This document shows, in pieces, positions 1 to 8,068 of a stretch of 44,936 bases of DNA. The stretch comes from Lachnospiraceae bacterium (GTDB lineage Bacteria > Bacillota > Clostridia > Lachnospirales > Lachnospiraceae). How positions within the stretch are numbered: position 1 is the stretch's first letter; the number at the start of each line of letters is the position of its first letter. The position numbers were made by a program, and so were the translations under genes. A model generated the notes under the pieces. That model searched no databases and was not told the DNA's origin. It saw only the letters and a list, made by a program, of their open reading frames with translations. Location: positions 1-44,936 of the forward strand of contig JAETON010000019.1 in NCBI GenBank assembly GCA_021771695.1. Reading direction: 5' to 3'.

Positions 1-1779
1 GAAACAAGCAAAGCCCCGGCGGATGCAGATGGAACCTGGACGTATGATAACACAGAGCATGAGGTGACTGTGGAAGTAACCTATAACAAGGCAGAGAATA
101 AGCTTGAGATAGGAGATGTTACAGGGCTCAATGATGATAAGAATGTAGAAATCACGAACACTTATAAAGAGAATGAGAAGCCAAAACTGGGAAGCTTAGA
201 GATTACAAAGAAGTTTGAAGGTGCAGCACTGACAGATGCTCAGAAGAAAAATATTGCCTTTAAAGTAACCGGACCAAATGACTACCATAAAGAAATTTCC
301 TATGAGAAGTTTGAGAATGGTACATACACTTTAAAAGATCTTTCATTTGGCAAATATACAATTGGTGAGACGAATGCGTCAGTAGACGGTTATACGGTAA
401 AGAAGGAATTCAATGTAGCAGATGGTAAGGTAGAACTGACAGAGGCTGCTCCAAATCAAAATGTTATCATCACCAATACCTATACCAAGACAGAATCAGG
501 TTTGGGAAGTCTTAAAGTGAGAAAAGTTCTTCGCATTGAAGGAGAAGTGATCAAATCAGATTTGAACTTTGAAATTGGTTTATTTACGGATAAAGCGGGA
601 ACGAATCTCTATAAAAGTGAAACCTTCAATATGACTGATGGACCGAAAGAGATAACCTTTGATAATCTTCCGGAAGGGACCTATTATGTATATGAGCTTG
701 ATTTCTTTGGCGAAGCCATTACTGGAAACAAAGGCTTAGCGGGAGATTTTGGATGGCTTGGTATGGAGGCGGAGATTACGACCAGCCGGAATGGTACGGT
801 AGATTTGGCAAAAGGCCAGCATGATACAGAACCGGTAATCATTACCAATGATTACACGTGGGACTTCCCGCATGGTTATTATTATGACACTATTTCCTTC
901 AGTGGTACAAAGACATGGGAAGATAATAATAACGCTGCCGGAGTAAGACCAGACAGTTTAAAATTGACGTTAAATGACGGAACTAAGGACATTGAACTGC
1001 AGAGTACAGATTCTGATGAATCTTTCTACATTGAATGGAAGAAAGATGCAAATAAGTGGACTTATAAAATCAGCAATGTTCCGCAGGTAGACGGCGAAGG
1101 CAATCTAATAACCTATACGGTGAAGGAAGAGCCTGTAAAAGATTATACAGCGGAGGCAGAAATCGTTTCTGGTATAAAAGATATCAATGGTAATTATATA
1201 AATGCAGATTTCAAGAATACTTGTACGAAGACCGTCAGTGTAAAGATCAGCAAGGTAGACATTGCAGACGGCAAAGAAGTAGAAGGTGCGAAACTGCAGG
1301 TAGTCGGACCGGATGGAAAAATTGTGAAGGAATGGACCTCAGGAAAAGACGGAGCAGAAGAGATTACAGGATTGATACCGGGAGAGGAATATATTCTGAA
1401 AGAGAAAGCAGCACCAGAAGGTTATGACAAGATTACGACCGACATCACCTTTAAGGTAGATAAAGATGGAAAAGTAACAGTCATAAAGACCGGAACAAAC
1501 AGTGACGGCAAGGAAGAAGGAACTGTTAAGGAGAATGTACTTCTGGTTAACGATACTGCAGGTAAGACCACAAATGAGACCACAAATGAGACCACAAATG
1601 AGACCACAAATGAGACTACAAATAAGACAACTAAAACACATACGACCAAAGGTACAATGAATACTACAGGAACAGTGAAAACTGGAGATTCAGCAGATCC
1701 TATACTGTATTTGATGTTATTATTGGCTGCAGTGACGGCTGGAGGCAGTATTTTGTACATAAGGAAAAGAAAAAAATAA
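1..1779 (+). CDS. Cna-B/pilin-type cell-wall-anchored surface protein (5' truncated)
   Basis: The reading frame is open from base 1, so the N-terminus lies outside the window; 592 codons remain. It is a chain of beta-sandwich modules of the streptococcal pilin/Cna-B type, each closing with an ITNTY- or ITNDY-like strand (about residues 50, 158 and 280). A Cna-B unit follows (SGTKTWEDNN to YTVKEEP) and then a SpaA/prealbumin-like module (VKISKVDIADG to FKVDKDGKVTV). These domains are known to form intramolecular isopeptide bonds. The C-terminus has a Thr/Asn-rich spacer, a VKTGD sorting motif, about 20 hydrophobic residues and an RKRKK tail, so sortase anchoring to peptidoglycan is expected. 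The motif is not canonical LPXTG. No sortase gene is in the window. Likely adhesin or pilus subunit; the ligand is unknown. Confidence 0.9.
   Translation, partial: ETSKAPADADGTWTYDNTEHEVTVEVTYNKAENKLEIGDVTGLNDDKNVEITNTYKENEKPKLGSLEITKKFEGAALTDAQKKNIAFKVTGPNDYHKEISYEKFENGTYTLKDLSFGKYTIGETNASVDGYTVKKEFNVADGKVELTEAAPNQNVIITNTYTKTESGLGSLKVRKVLRIEGEVIKSDLNFEIGLFTDKAGTNLYKSETFNMTDGPKEITFDNLPEGTYYVYELDFFGEAITGNKGLAGDFGWLGMEAEITTSRNGTVDLAKGQHDTEPVIITNDYTWDFPHGYYYDTISFSGTKTWEDNNNAAGVRPDSLKLTLNDGTKDIELQSTDSDESFYIEWKKDANKWTYKISNVPQVDGEGNLITYTVKEEPVKDYTAEAEIVSGIKDINGNYINADFKNTCTKTVSVKISKVDIADGKEVEGAKLQVVGPDGKIVKEWTSGKDGAEEITGLIPGEEYILKEKAAPEGYDKITTDITFKVDKDGKVTVIKTGTNSDGKEEGTVKENVLLVNDTAGKTTNETTNETTNETTNETTNKTTKTHTTKGTMNTTGTVKTGDSADPILYLMLLLAAVTAGGSILYIRKRKK
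1567..1626 (+). repeat. 12-bp tandem repeat coding a TNET spacer
   Basis: Four perfect copies of ACCACAAATGAG (1567-1614) are followed by one imperfect copy, ACTACAAATAAG. They encode a Thr-Thr-Asn-Glu spacer just before the sorting signal. The unit is a multiple of three, so copy-number change would alter stalk length without shifting frame. Confidence 0.95.
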
Positions 1780-1805
1780 GGAAGCCGATAAGACAAAGGG
1801 AAAGT

Positions 1806-1847
1806 AAAAATCTCACATCACAGTAAAATGTGGTGTGGGATTTTTTT
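1806..1847 (+). terminator. Rho-independent terminator after the surface protein
   Basis: A 14-bp stem, AATCTCACATCACA with TGTGGTGTGGGATT, has two G-T pairs and a GTAAAA loop. It is followed by a run of seven T. It lies 30 bases after the stop codon. Confidence 0.9.
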
Positions 1848-1865
1848 AGTTGTCATCATTTAATT

Positions 1866-1891
1866 ATGTCACTATTTTATGTCACTATTTT
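1866..1891 (+). repeat. 13-bp tandem direct repeat upstream of mtlR
   Basis: ATGTCACTATTTT occurs twice with no spacer (1866-1878 and 1879-1891). It sits about 30 bp upstream of the candidate -35 element of the mannitol operon, a usual place for an activator site. MtlR is the obvious candidate ligand; this is inference. Confidence 0.6.
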
Positions 1892-1919
1892 ATGCAGACA
1901 AAACTGCAATATGATGGTA

Positions 1920-1948
1920 TTGTATATATATAAACGCAAATATATAAT
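1920..1948 (+). promoter_or_regulatory. Candidate promoter of mtlR-mtlA
   Basis: TTGTAT (1920-1925), a 17-bp spacer and TATAAT (1943-1948) lie just before the AAGGGG ribosome site of mtlR. The weak -35 fits an activator-dependent promoter. Confidence 0.5.
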
Positions 1949-1974
1949 AATGATTGAAGGGGATGATAAGAAAC

Positions 1975-4092
1975 ATGAAAAAAGAATCCGGATTAACAAA
2001 AAGACAAAAAATGATCATTAAAATGCTGGCTCAATTTACAGCCGATAATCCTATTACGATACAGGCCATTTCAGAAAAGCTCAAACTTAGCTCAAGAACA
2101 ATTCTTAGGGAAATGCCTCAAATTGATGCATGGTTTGAAGAAAATGATTTTCGTTTGGTAAAAAAGCCTAGGGTGGGGCTTTATGTAGATGAAGATCAGG
2201 AAACGAGGAAATTCCTTCAAGAGCTAATCCATATGGATCAAATGAAACATGGTTATACGAAGGAGGAACGGCAAAATAGAATTTTACTTGAAATTTTATT
2301 GGTAAATGAGCCGCTGAAATACTTCTATTTTACATCCCTTTTTCATATTTCAGACGGCACACTTAGTAATGATTTAGACGAATTGGAAAAATGGATCAAT
2401 CATTACAATCTGGAATTACACAGGAAACCGGGAATAGGTATTTCTTGGACAGGAAATGAAGAGAATTACCGTCAGGTAATGATTATTCTGCTTCGGAGAA
2501 GAATTGAAGGAAATTCTTTTTCAGCTCTCCAAAAAGATGAAGAGCTGAAAAAGAAAAACCTATTTCCACATATGAATCAGCAGTTTTTAAAAGAAATTCA
2601 AACGATTATTCGAGAAACACAAAATGTTTTGGATATTCAGTATACAGAACGATCAGAATTTCATTTACTTTTATATTTGATTCTTACAAAACATCGGATA
2701 GAGTCAGGTTTTGAAATCAGTAAAGAAGGAAAGGACTTATCATCGATGATGCATCTTCCGGAATGCCAGGCAGCAAATTGGATTGGAAGTAAAATGGGCA
2801 TGATGGTAGGGCATCCGGTTTCGGAAGGAGAAATATATTGTATTGCGATTCAGCTTCTGAGTGCAAAAATATGGAGAAACAAAAATGACAGTAAATATGA
2901 CGAGGATAGTTTCCGCGTCCGGCAGATCGTAATTAAGATCGTTCTAAACATGGAGAAACTATTGGAAACGGATTTTTTGGATAATGAAGCATTGATTGAT
3001 GGGCTTTGTAATCACATGCGTCCGGCAGTGAATCGAATGAAGATGAATTTGTTTATTGAAAATGGATCCATTGAATTATTGAAAGAAAAGTATCATTACA
3101 TTTATGATGCAGCAAAGGCTGCATGTGGATTCTTGAGAAAGGAACTGGAAATTGAAAAGGTTCCAGAAGGGGAATTAGGATTTATTGCTTTATATTTTTG
3201 TGTTGCTGTGGAAGAAAAGCAGGCAGAAGAAGCGAAAATATCCGTCTGTATTGCCTGTCCTCACGGAGTAGGAACATCACATATGTTATCCGTACATGTT
3301 CAAAGAGAATTTCCTGATATTAAGGTTCAGAGGATTATCTCAACAGCAGATTTAAATCCGGAGGAACTGGAGGCTTTGGGAATTGATTTAGTAATATCAA
3401 CAGCAGAATTGGATATTCCATATCCAAATGTACATGTAAATTCTGTTTTAACGGATTCTGACAAAGGTTTGATTCGGAATAAGCTGGCTGGAGTGCAGAA
3501 AAAGAAGAGCATAACGAAATTAAAGACGAAGCCGAAAAAAACCGGGAACAGAATCCGAAAGCAGGATATTTATTACATGACACTTTTAGGGCAGGAAATT
3601 ATACAGGTGTTAGATAATATCAAAATTTCTTCGGAAGAATCTGTAGAAAACAAAGAACAACTGATTTGGTATGCGGCAAAACTGTTTGCAAGAACAGATG
3701 AGCTGGCTGAAATCATAGAGAAGGATTTGTTGAAAAGAGAAGATATTTCTACAACGTATATTCCAAATATGAATATATTATTTCTGCATAGTGAAACCAA
3801 AGGCGTCAAACATTGCAGATTTGGATATATCGCATTAAAAAGAATGATCTGTGATTATGGGCAGAACATTTGCGGGGCTGTTTTGATGCTGATTCCAAAA
3901 GGAAAAGAAATAAAAATTTATCGAGAGGTTATGAGTGAAATCAGCGGTGCTTTGGCAGAAAAGGATCAGATTATTACATATTTATATGATAAAGACCGTA
4001 AAAATGTCGAAGAACAGTTAGAAAGCAGTCTTGGCAGCTATTATGAAAAGATTATGAGAAGAAAGGGAAAAGAAGGAGGAACAAAAACATGA
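1975..4092 (+). CDS. mtlR: Mannitol operon transcriptional activator MtlR (PRD/PTS-regulated)
   Basis: A 705-residue BglG/MtlR-type activator. An N-terminal helix-turn-helix (SLKLSSRTILREM-like, first 60 residues) and an Mga-like HTH are followed by two PTS regulation domains; His347 sits in the LCNHMRPAVNR motif of PRD2. A GatB-like EIIB domain has Cys428 in ACPHGVGTS, and a C-terminal MtlA-EIIA-like domain has His605 in LFLHSETKGV. In this family, phosphorylation of these sites by the mannitol PTS and HPr switches activity. The start was set at ATG 1975, 12 bases after AAGGGG; an upstream TTG (1954) and an ATG (1963) have no usable ribosome site. The stop overlaps mtlA by ATGA, so the two are translationally coupled. 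Confidence 0.93.
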   Translation: MKKESGLTKRQKMIIKMLAQFTADNPITIQAISEKLKLSSRTILREMPQIDAWFEENDFRLVKKPRVGLYVDEDQETRKFLQELIHMDQMKHGYTKEERQNRILLEILLVNEPLKYFYFTSLFHISDGTLSNDLDELEKWINHYNLELHRKPGIGISWTGNEENYRQVMIILLRRRIEGNSFSALQKDEELKKKNLFPHMNQQFLKEIQTIIRETQNVLDIQYTERSEFHLLLYLILTKHRIESGFEISKEGKDLSSMMHLPECQAANWIGSKMGMMVGHPVSEGEIYCIAIQLLSAKIWRNKNDSKYDEDSFRVRQIVIKIVLNMEKLLETDFLDNEALIDGLCNHMRPAVNRMKMNLFIENGSIELLKEKYHYIYDAAKAACGFLRKELEIEKVPEGELGFIALYFCVAVEEKQAEEAKISVCIACPHGVGTSHMLSVHVQREFPDIKVQRIISTADLNPEELEALGIDLVISTAELDIPYPNVHVNSVLTDSDKGLIRNKLAGVQKKKSITKLKTKPKKTGNRIRKQDIYYMTLLGQEIIQVLDNIKISSEESVENKEQLIWYAAKLFARTDELAEIIEKDLLKREDISTTYIPNMNILFLHSETKGVKHCRFGYIALKRMICDYGQNICGAVLMLIPKGKEIKIYREVMSEISGALAEKDQIITYLYDKDRKNVEEQLESSLGSYYEKIMRRKGKEGGTKT

Positions 4093-5969
4093 AAAGTACA
4101 GTACAAAAGTTTGGTAAATTTTTGAGTGCAATGGTTATGCCAAACATTGGCGCATTTATTGCATGGGGACTTATCACTGCATTATTTATTTCGGATGGGT
4201 GGCTTCCAAATGATAAACTTGCATCCATTCAGCCATATATGCTGTATTTCCTTTTGCCATCATTAATTGCTTTTACTGGTGGTAAAATGGTAGGGGGAGA
4301 CCGCGGCGGTGTTATGGGTGCAATTGCTGTTATGGGTTGTATCGCCGGTGTTGGAGGTTTAGACGGGCAGCCGATGTTAATGGGTGCCATGGTTATGGGA
4401 CCTTTTGCCGGATGGGTGATTAAGAAATTTGATAAGTTTATGGAAACTCGTATGCCAGCTGGATTTGAGATGTTAATTAATAACTTCTCTGTTGGTATCC
4501 TGGGTATGCTGGTAGCAATTATCGGTTACTACTTAATCGGACCATTTATGAGTGCTATTTTAGCAGTCTTAACAGCAGGTGTAAATGTACTGATTAAAGC
4601 AAAGATGCTTCCATTGGCAGCAATCTTTATCGAACCTGCAAAAGTATTGTTCTTGAACAATGCAATTAACCACGGTATTTTCACACCAATCGCAATCGAA
4701 CAGGCAGCACAGGCTGGTAAATCTATCATGTATATGTTAGAGCCAAACCCAGGTCCAGGACTTGGTGTATTAGTTGCGTACTGGTTATTCTGTAAAGATA
4801 AAACAACAAAAGATTCAGCTCCTGGAGCAATTATCATCCATTTATTTGGTGGTATTCATGAAATTTACTTCCCATATGTATTGATGAATCCATTGGTAAT
4901 TATTGCTCCAATCGCTGGTAACGTTTGTGCAATTGCATGGTTTACCATTACAAAATGTGGTCTTGTAGGTCCGGCATCTCCGGGATCTATTATCACATAC
5001 TTGTCAATGTCACCAAAGAGCCAGATTTTATTTACATTCATTGGTGTTGTCATTGCAGCCGGAGTTTCTTTTGTTGTTGCTTCACCGATTATTAAAATGT
5101 CAAATGGCAAGAGTTTAGAAGAAGCACAAAGTGATATGGCTGCTGCAAAAGCAGAATCTAAAGGTATTGAGGTTCCTGTATCCAATGGTGAACCGAAAAA
5201 AGCTGATGAAGTGAAAAAGATTATCTTTGCATGTGATGCTGGTATGGGATCATCCGCAATGGGTGCTACAAAATTTCGTAACCGTATTAAGGCAGAACGT
5301 CCTGATATTACCGTTACAAATACATCTGTAGATAACATTCCTGCTGATTGTGATATCGCAGTGGTACAGGAAATCTTAGTTGATCGTGCAATTAAGGCAG
5401 CACCTCAGGCTCAGATGGTTACCATTGGAAACTTCCTTGCTGATCCTAAATTAGATCAGTTATATAATCAAGTAACATCAGTTGGTGCACAGGCCCCGGC
5501 AGCAGTAGAAGAGACAGCTTCAGCAGCAGAAGAAAATTTAACAGCAGATAGTAAGATTTTAGTAGAAGAAGGTATCAAAACCGGATTAAAACCAGTTTCT
5601 ATGAATGATGCAATCAAAGCAGCTGGTAAATTATTAAATGAATTAGGATATGTGGATGAAGAATACATTCCAGCGATGATAAAACGTAATGAAGAAGCTT
5701 CTGTATATATGGGTATGGGTATTGCTATTCCTCATGGTACAGCAGATGCCAAAAACCGAGTGAAAAAGAGTGGTATCGTTATTCTTCAATATCCGGAAGG
5801 TGTTGATTTCGGTGGGGAAAAGGCACAGTTAGTCATCGGTATTGCAGGTGCTGGAGATGAACATTTAGCAATTTTAGGAAGAATTACGGAAGTTCTTGAT
5901 GATGCCAAACAATTGGAAATGATGAAGACAACAAATAATATCGACGAAATTATGGAAATCTTTCAATAG
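4089..5969 (+). CDS. mtlA: PTS mannitol transporter subunit EIICBA
   Basis: A 626-residue full-length mannitol permease that imports mannitol as mannitol-1-phosphate. The membrane EIIC domain occupies about residues 1-340, with the GGKMVGGDRGG and FGGIHEIYFPY motifs typical of MtlA. The EIIB domain follows with phospho-Cys382 in IFACDAGMGSSAMG. An Ala/Glu-rich linker (about residues 460-490) leads to EIIA with phospho-His549 in GIAIPHGTADAK. Many Firmicutes encode EIIA separately as mtlF; here it is fused, so no mtlF is needed. AAGGAGG stands 9 bases before the ATG inside the end of mtlR. A terminator-like hairpin separates it from mtlD. Confidence 0.97.
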   Translation: MKSTVQKFGKFLSAMVMPNIGAFIAWGLITALFISDGWLPNDKLASIQPYMLYFLLPSLIAFTGGKMVGGDRGGVMGAIAVMGCIAGVGGLDGQPMLMGAMVMGPFAGWVIKKFDKFMETRMPAGFEMLINNFSVGILGMLVAIIGYYLIGPFMSAILAVLTAGVNVLIKAKMLPLAAIFIEPAKVLFLNNAINHGIFTPIAIEQAAQAGKSIMYMLEPNPGPGLGVLVAYWLFCKDKTTKDSAPGAIIIHLFGGIHEIYFPYVLMNPLVIIAPIAGNVCAIAWFTITKCGLVGPASPGSIITYLSMSPKSQILFTFIGVVIAAGVSFVVASPIIKMSNGKSLEEAQSDMAAAKAESKGIEVPVSNGEPKKADEVKKIIFACDAGMGSSAMGATKFRNRIKAERPDITVTNTSVDNIPADCDIAVVQEILVDRAIKAAPQAQMVTIGNFLADPKLDQLYNQVTSVGAQAPAAVEETASAAEENLTADSKILVEEGIKTGLKPVSMNDAIKAAGKLLNELGYVDEEYIPAMIKRNEEASVYMGMGIAIPHGTADAKNRVKKSGIVILQYPEGVDFGGEKAQLVIGIAGAGDEHLAILGRITEVLDDAKQLEMMKTTNNIDEIMEIFQ

Positions 5970-5991
5970 AAAATAATTTCAGATTTATTGC

Positions 5992-6025
5992 AGAGTGCAT
6001 CGATTTGATGCGATGCACTCTTTTT
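5992..6025 (+). terminator. Intra-operon terminator/attenuator between mtlA and mtlD
   Basis: AGAGTGCATCG (5992-6002) pairs perfectly with CGATGCACTCT (6011-6021), followed by a T run. It would lower mtlD expression relative to mtlA, or terminate the transcript fully if mtlD has its own promoter. Confidence 0.85.
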
Positions 6026-6087
6026 ACACCCAAAATTAAGTAAAATTAAGTAAAGACAAACAAATTTTGTTAAGAAGGAGGAGCAAA

Positions 6088-7227
6088 ATGAAAAAAGCAA
6101 TACAGTTCGGAGCAGGTAATATTGGACGTGGTTTTATTGGAGGATTACTTTCTAATGCAGGATATCATGTAGTATTTGCGGATGTGAATGATACAATTAT
6201 TGATAAAATCAATGCAGACGGGAAATATACAATTTTTGTAAAAGATGTGGAAAGCAAAGAACAGGTAATTACAGATATTAGTGGTGTAAATTCTACAAAA
6301 CCTGAGCTGATTGATGAGATCAAAGAAGCAGAGATTATTACGACAGCGGTAGGTCTGAGAATTCTTCCAATTATTGCACCATCTGTTGCAAAAGGAATTG
6401 CTGCTAGAATGAAAGCCGGTTTTAAAGAATATTTAAATATCATTGCATGTGAAAATGCTATTAAGGGAAGTTCTCAGTTAAAAGAAGCTGTTTATGAACA
6501 TTTAAATGATGATGAAAAAGCATATGCAGATGAATATGTAGGATTCCCTGATTGTTCTGTAGACCGTATTGTACCTCCAGTACGTTTGGACAATCCAATT
6601 GATGTAGTTGTTGAGAACTATTATGAATGGAATGTAGAAGAAGCTTCTTTCAAAGGAGAAGTTCCAAAAATCGAAGGTATGAATCTGGCAGATAACTTAA
6701 TGGCATACATTGAAAGAAAATTGTTTACATTGAATACGGGACATTGTATCACAGCTTACCTTGGAAATTATAAAGGGTATAAAACTATTGATGAAAGTAT
6801 TGCAGATGAGGAAATTTATGCAACAGTAAAAAAAGCAATGGAACAGAGTGGAATGGCACTTGTAAACAAATATGGATTTGATAAAGAAACTCATTTCAAA
6901 TATATTGAAAAGATTATCAGCCGTTTCAAAAATCCATACTTGGTAGATGATACAGCACGTGTAGGAAGAGAACCATTAAGAAAACTAAGTGCAACGGATA
7001 GATTAGCAAAACCTACGATGACTGCATTAGAATATAATCTTCCGGTAGATGCATTACTTACAGGAATTGCCGCAGCATTAAAATATAATAATGCAGATGA
7101 TCCTCAGAGTGTAGAACTGCAAGAAAAGATTCAAGACCTTGGAGTAAAAGATGCATTGAAAGAAGTTTCAGGAATTGAAAATGAAAATGTATTAGATCAG
7201 GTAGTGGAGATTTATAATTCATTATAA
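6088..7227 (+). CDS. mtlD: Mannitol-1-phosphate 5-dehydrogenase
   Basis: 379 residues, the usual family length. It oxidises mannitol-1-phosphate to fructose-6-phosphate with NAD+, completing the pathway begun by MtlA. The Rossmann nucleotide motif is at the N-terminus (FGAGNIGRGFIGG, residues 6-18). DCSVDRIVPP and the GHCITAYLG stretch are typical of the polyol dehydrogenase family. ATG 6088 was chosen because AAGGAGG lies 7 bases before it and the homologous proteins begin MKKAIQFGAGN; the upstream TTG at 6067 is not supported. Confidence 0.96.
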   Translation: MKKAIQFGAGNIGRGFIGGLLSNAGYHVVFADVNDTIIDKINADGKYTIFVKDVESKEQVITDISGVNSTKPELIDEIKEAEIITTAVGLRILPIIAPSVAKGIAARMKAGFKEYLNIIACENAIKGSSQLKEAVYEHLNDDEKAYADEYVGFPDCSVDRIVPPVRLDNPIDVVVENYYEWNVEEASFKGEVPKIEGMNLADNLMAYIERKLFTLNTGHCITAYLGNYKGYKTIDESIADEEIYATVKKAMEQSGMALVNKYGFDKETHFKYIEKIISRFKNPYLVDDTARVGREPLRKLSATDRLAKPTMTALEYNLPVDALLTGIAAALKYNNADDPQSVELQEKIQDLGVKDALKEVSGIENENVLDQVVEIYNSL

Positions 7228-7239
7228 AAAATAATGAAA

Positions 7240-7272
7240 GGGAGTTGGAAATTTTCCGGCTCTCTTTTTTTG
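7240..7272 (+). terminator. Terminator of the mannitol operon
   Basis: GGGAGTTGG (7240-7248) pairs with CCGGCTCTC (7256-7264), including three G-T pairs, followed by eight T. Confidence 0.88.
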
Positions 7273-7296
7273 TATAAAAATAACATAATGCGCCAT

Positions 7297-7325
7297 TTGA
7301 TTTATAGTAATATAAGGAATAAAAA
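7297..7325 (+). promoter_or_regulatory. Candidate promoter of the satD-like operon
   Basis: TTGATT (7297-7302), a 17-bp spacer and TAAAAA (7320-7325). This places the 7338-7370 hairpin at the start of the transcript. A TATAAA at 7373-7378 is an alternative -10 without a clear -35. Confidence 0.4.
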
Positions 7326-7337
7326 TAAATTATTCTG

Positions 7338-7370
7338 TTTTAATGAATAATCTTTTATTATTCATTAAAA
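7338..7370. repeat. Perfect 14-bp inverted repeat in the satD-like leader
   Basis: TTTTAATGAATAAT (7338-7351) and its exact complement ATTATTCATTAAAA (7357-7370) flank a CTTTT loop, 17 bp before the ribosome site at 7388. It is either an operator or an mRNA hairpin. There is no T run, so it is not a terminator. Confidence 0.9.
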
Positions 7371-7400
7371 TGGTATAAAATAAAAAAAAGGAGGATGCAT

Positions 7401-8054
7401 ATGTTTTTCTTTTTTTATTTTGAACCGTATATTGCGATTCTGGGAAATGTACAGGAAAAAGGAGTTCACAAGGAAATTTATAGAGAACTGCAAAGATTAA
7501 ATAGAAAATATTCCAATGATTTTACGAAACCCTTAAAAATGATTCAAGAAGATGAATTTCACGGATTACTGCACTGTGGAAATCATTTAATGGAAATATT
7601 GATGGAATTGGAAGAGGCATTATATCCGATTTCAATTATATGGGGAATCGGAATTGGAAAGTCCTCTCAAATTTCGAGGAAAACAGATTTGTGGGAAGCT
7701 GACAGTCAAGCTTTTCAAAACGCCCAAAAGGCAATGGAGTATTTGCAGGAAAAACAAATGAAGAGTGCAACGGCGAAGAGCCATTACCGTATTGTTTGTG
7801 ATGGAGATAATGAAGCAGTAACCAGAACACTGAATATGTCTTTGCTGCTGCTAACTTCTATGAAAAGGAAATGGAGCAAAAGACAGCATGAAATTATAAA
7901 GGATTATATGGAATTTCATGGCGGACAGACAGCCTGTGCCAAGAGACTTGGAATTACGCAGTCGAGTGTTCAAAAAAGGCTTGCAGGAGCAGATTTTTAT
8001 ACTTATGAGGAAATTATGAAAAATTTTTCTGAAGCATTTGGACAGATTCAGTAG
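7401..8054 (+). CDS. SatD-family protein with C-terminal helix-turn-helix
   Basis: 217 residues resembling the SatD family of Firmicutes. The N-terminus reads YIAILGNVQEKG where the family usually has a GDI..S-R motif, and EDEFHGLL matches its conserved GDEFQ-like motif. The C-terminus (about 165-205) carries a helix-turn-helix, GGQTACAKRLGITQSSVQKRL. SatD was named from a streptococcal acid-tolerance operon; its biochemistry is not settled. ATG 7401 is preferred over ATG 7395 because AAGGAGG (7388-7394) directly abuts 7395 but is 6 bases from 7401. The next gene begins 14 bases after the stop, so the pair is probably one operon. Confidence 0.7.
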   Translation: MFFFFYFEPYIAILGNVQEKGVHKEIYRELQRLNRKYSNDFTKPLKMIQEDEFHGLLHCGNHLMEILMELEEALYPISIIWGIGIGKSSQISRKTDLWEADSQAFQNAQKAMEYLQEKQMKSATAKSHYRIVCDGDNEAVTRTLNMSLLLLTSMKRKWSKRQHEIIKDYMEFHGGQTACAKRLGITQSSVQKRLAGADFYTYEEIMKNFSEAFGQIQ

Positions 8055-8068
8055 AAATGAGGGATAGT

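Noticed and set aside
1567-1626. CRISPR-like array
   Set aside because: The 12-bp units are adjacent with no spacers, in frame, and encode the stalk of the surface protein.
1339-1796. Long open frames on the minus strand inside the surface-protein repeat
   Set aside because: They are mirror frames of the repeat-rich Cna-B gene, with biased composition (runs of Val-Val-Ser-Phe and Leu-Ile-Cys-Gly) and no ribosome site.
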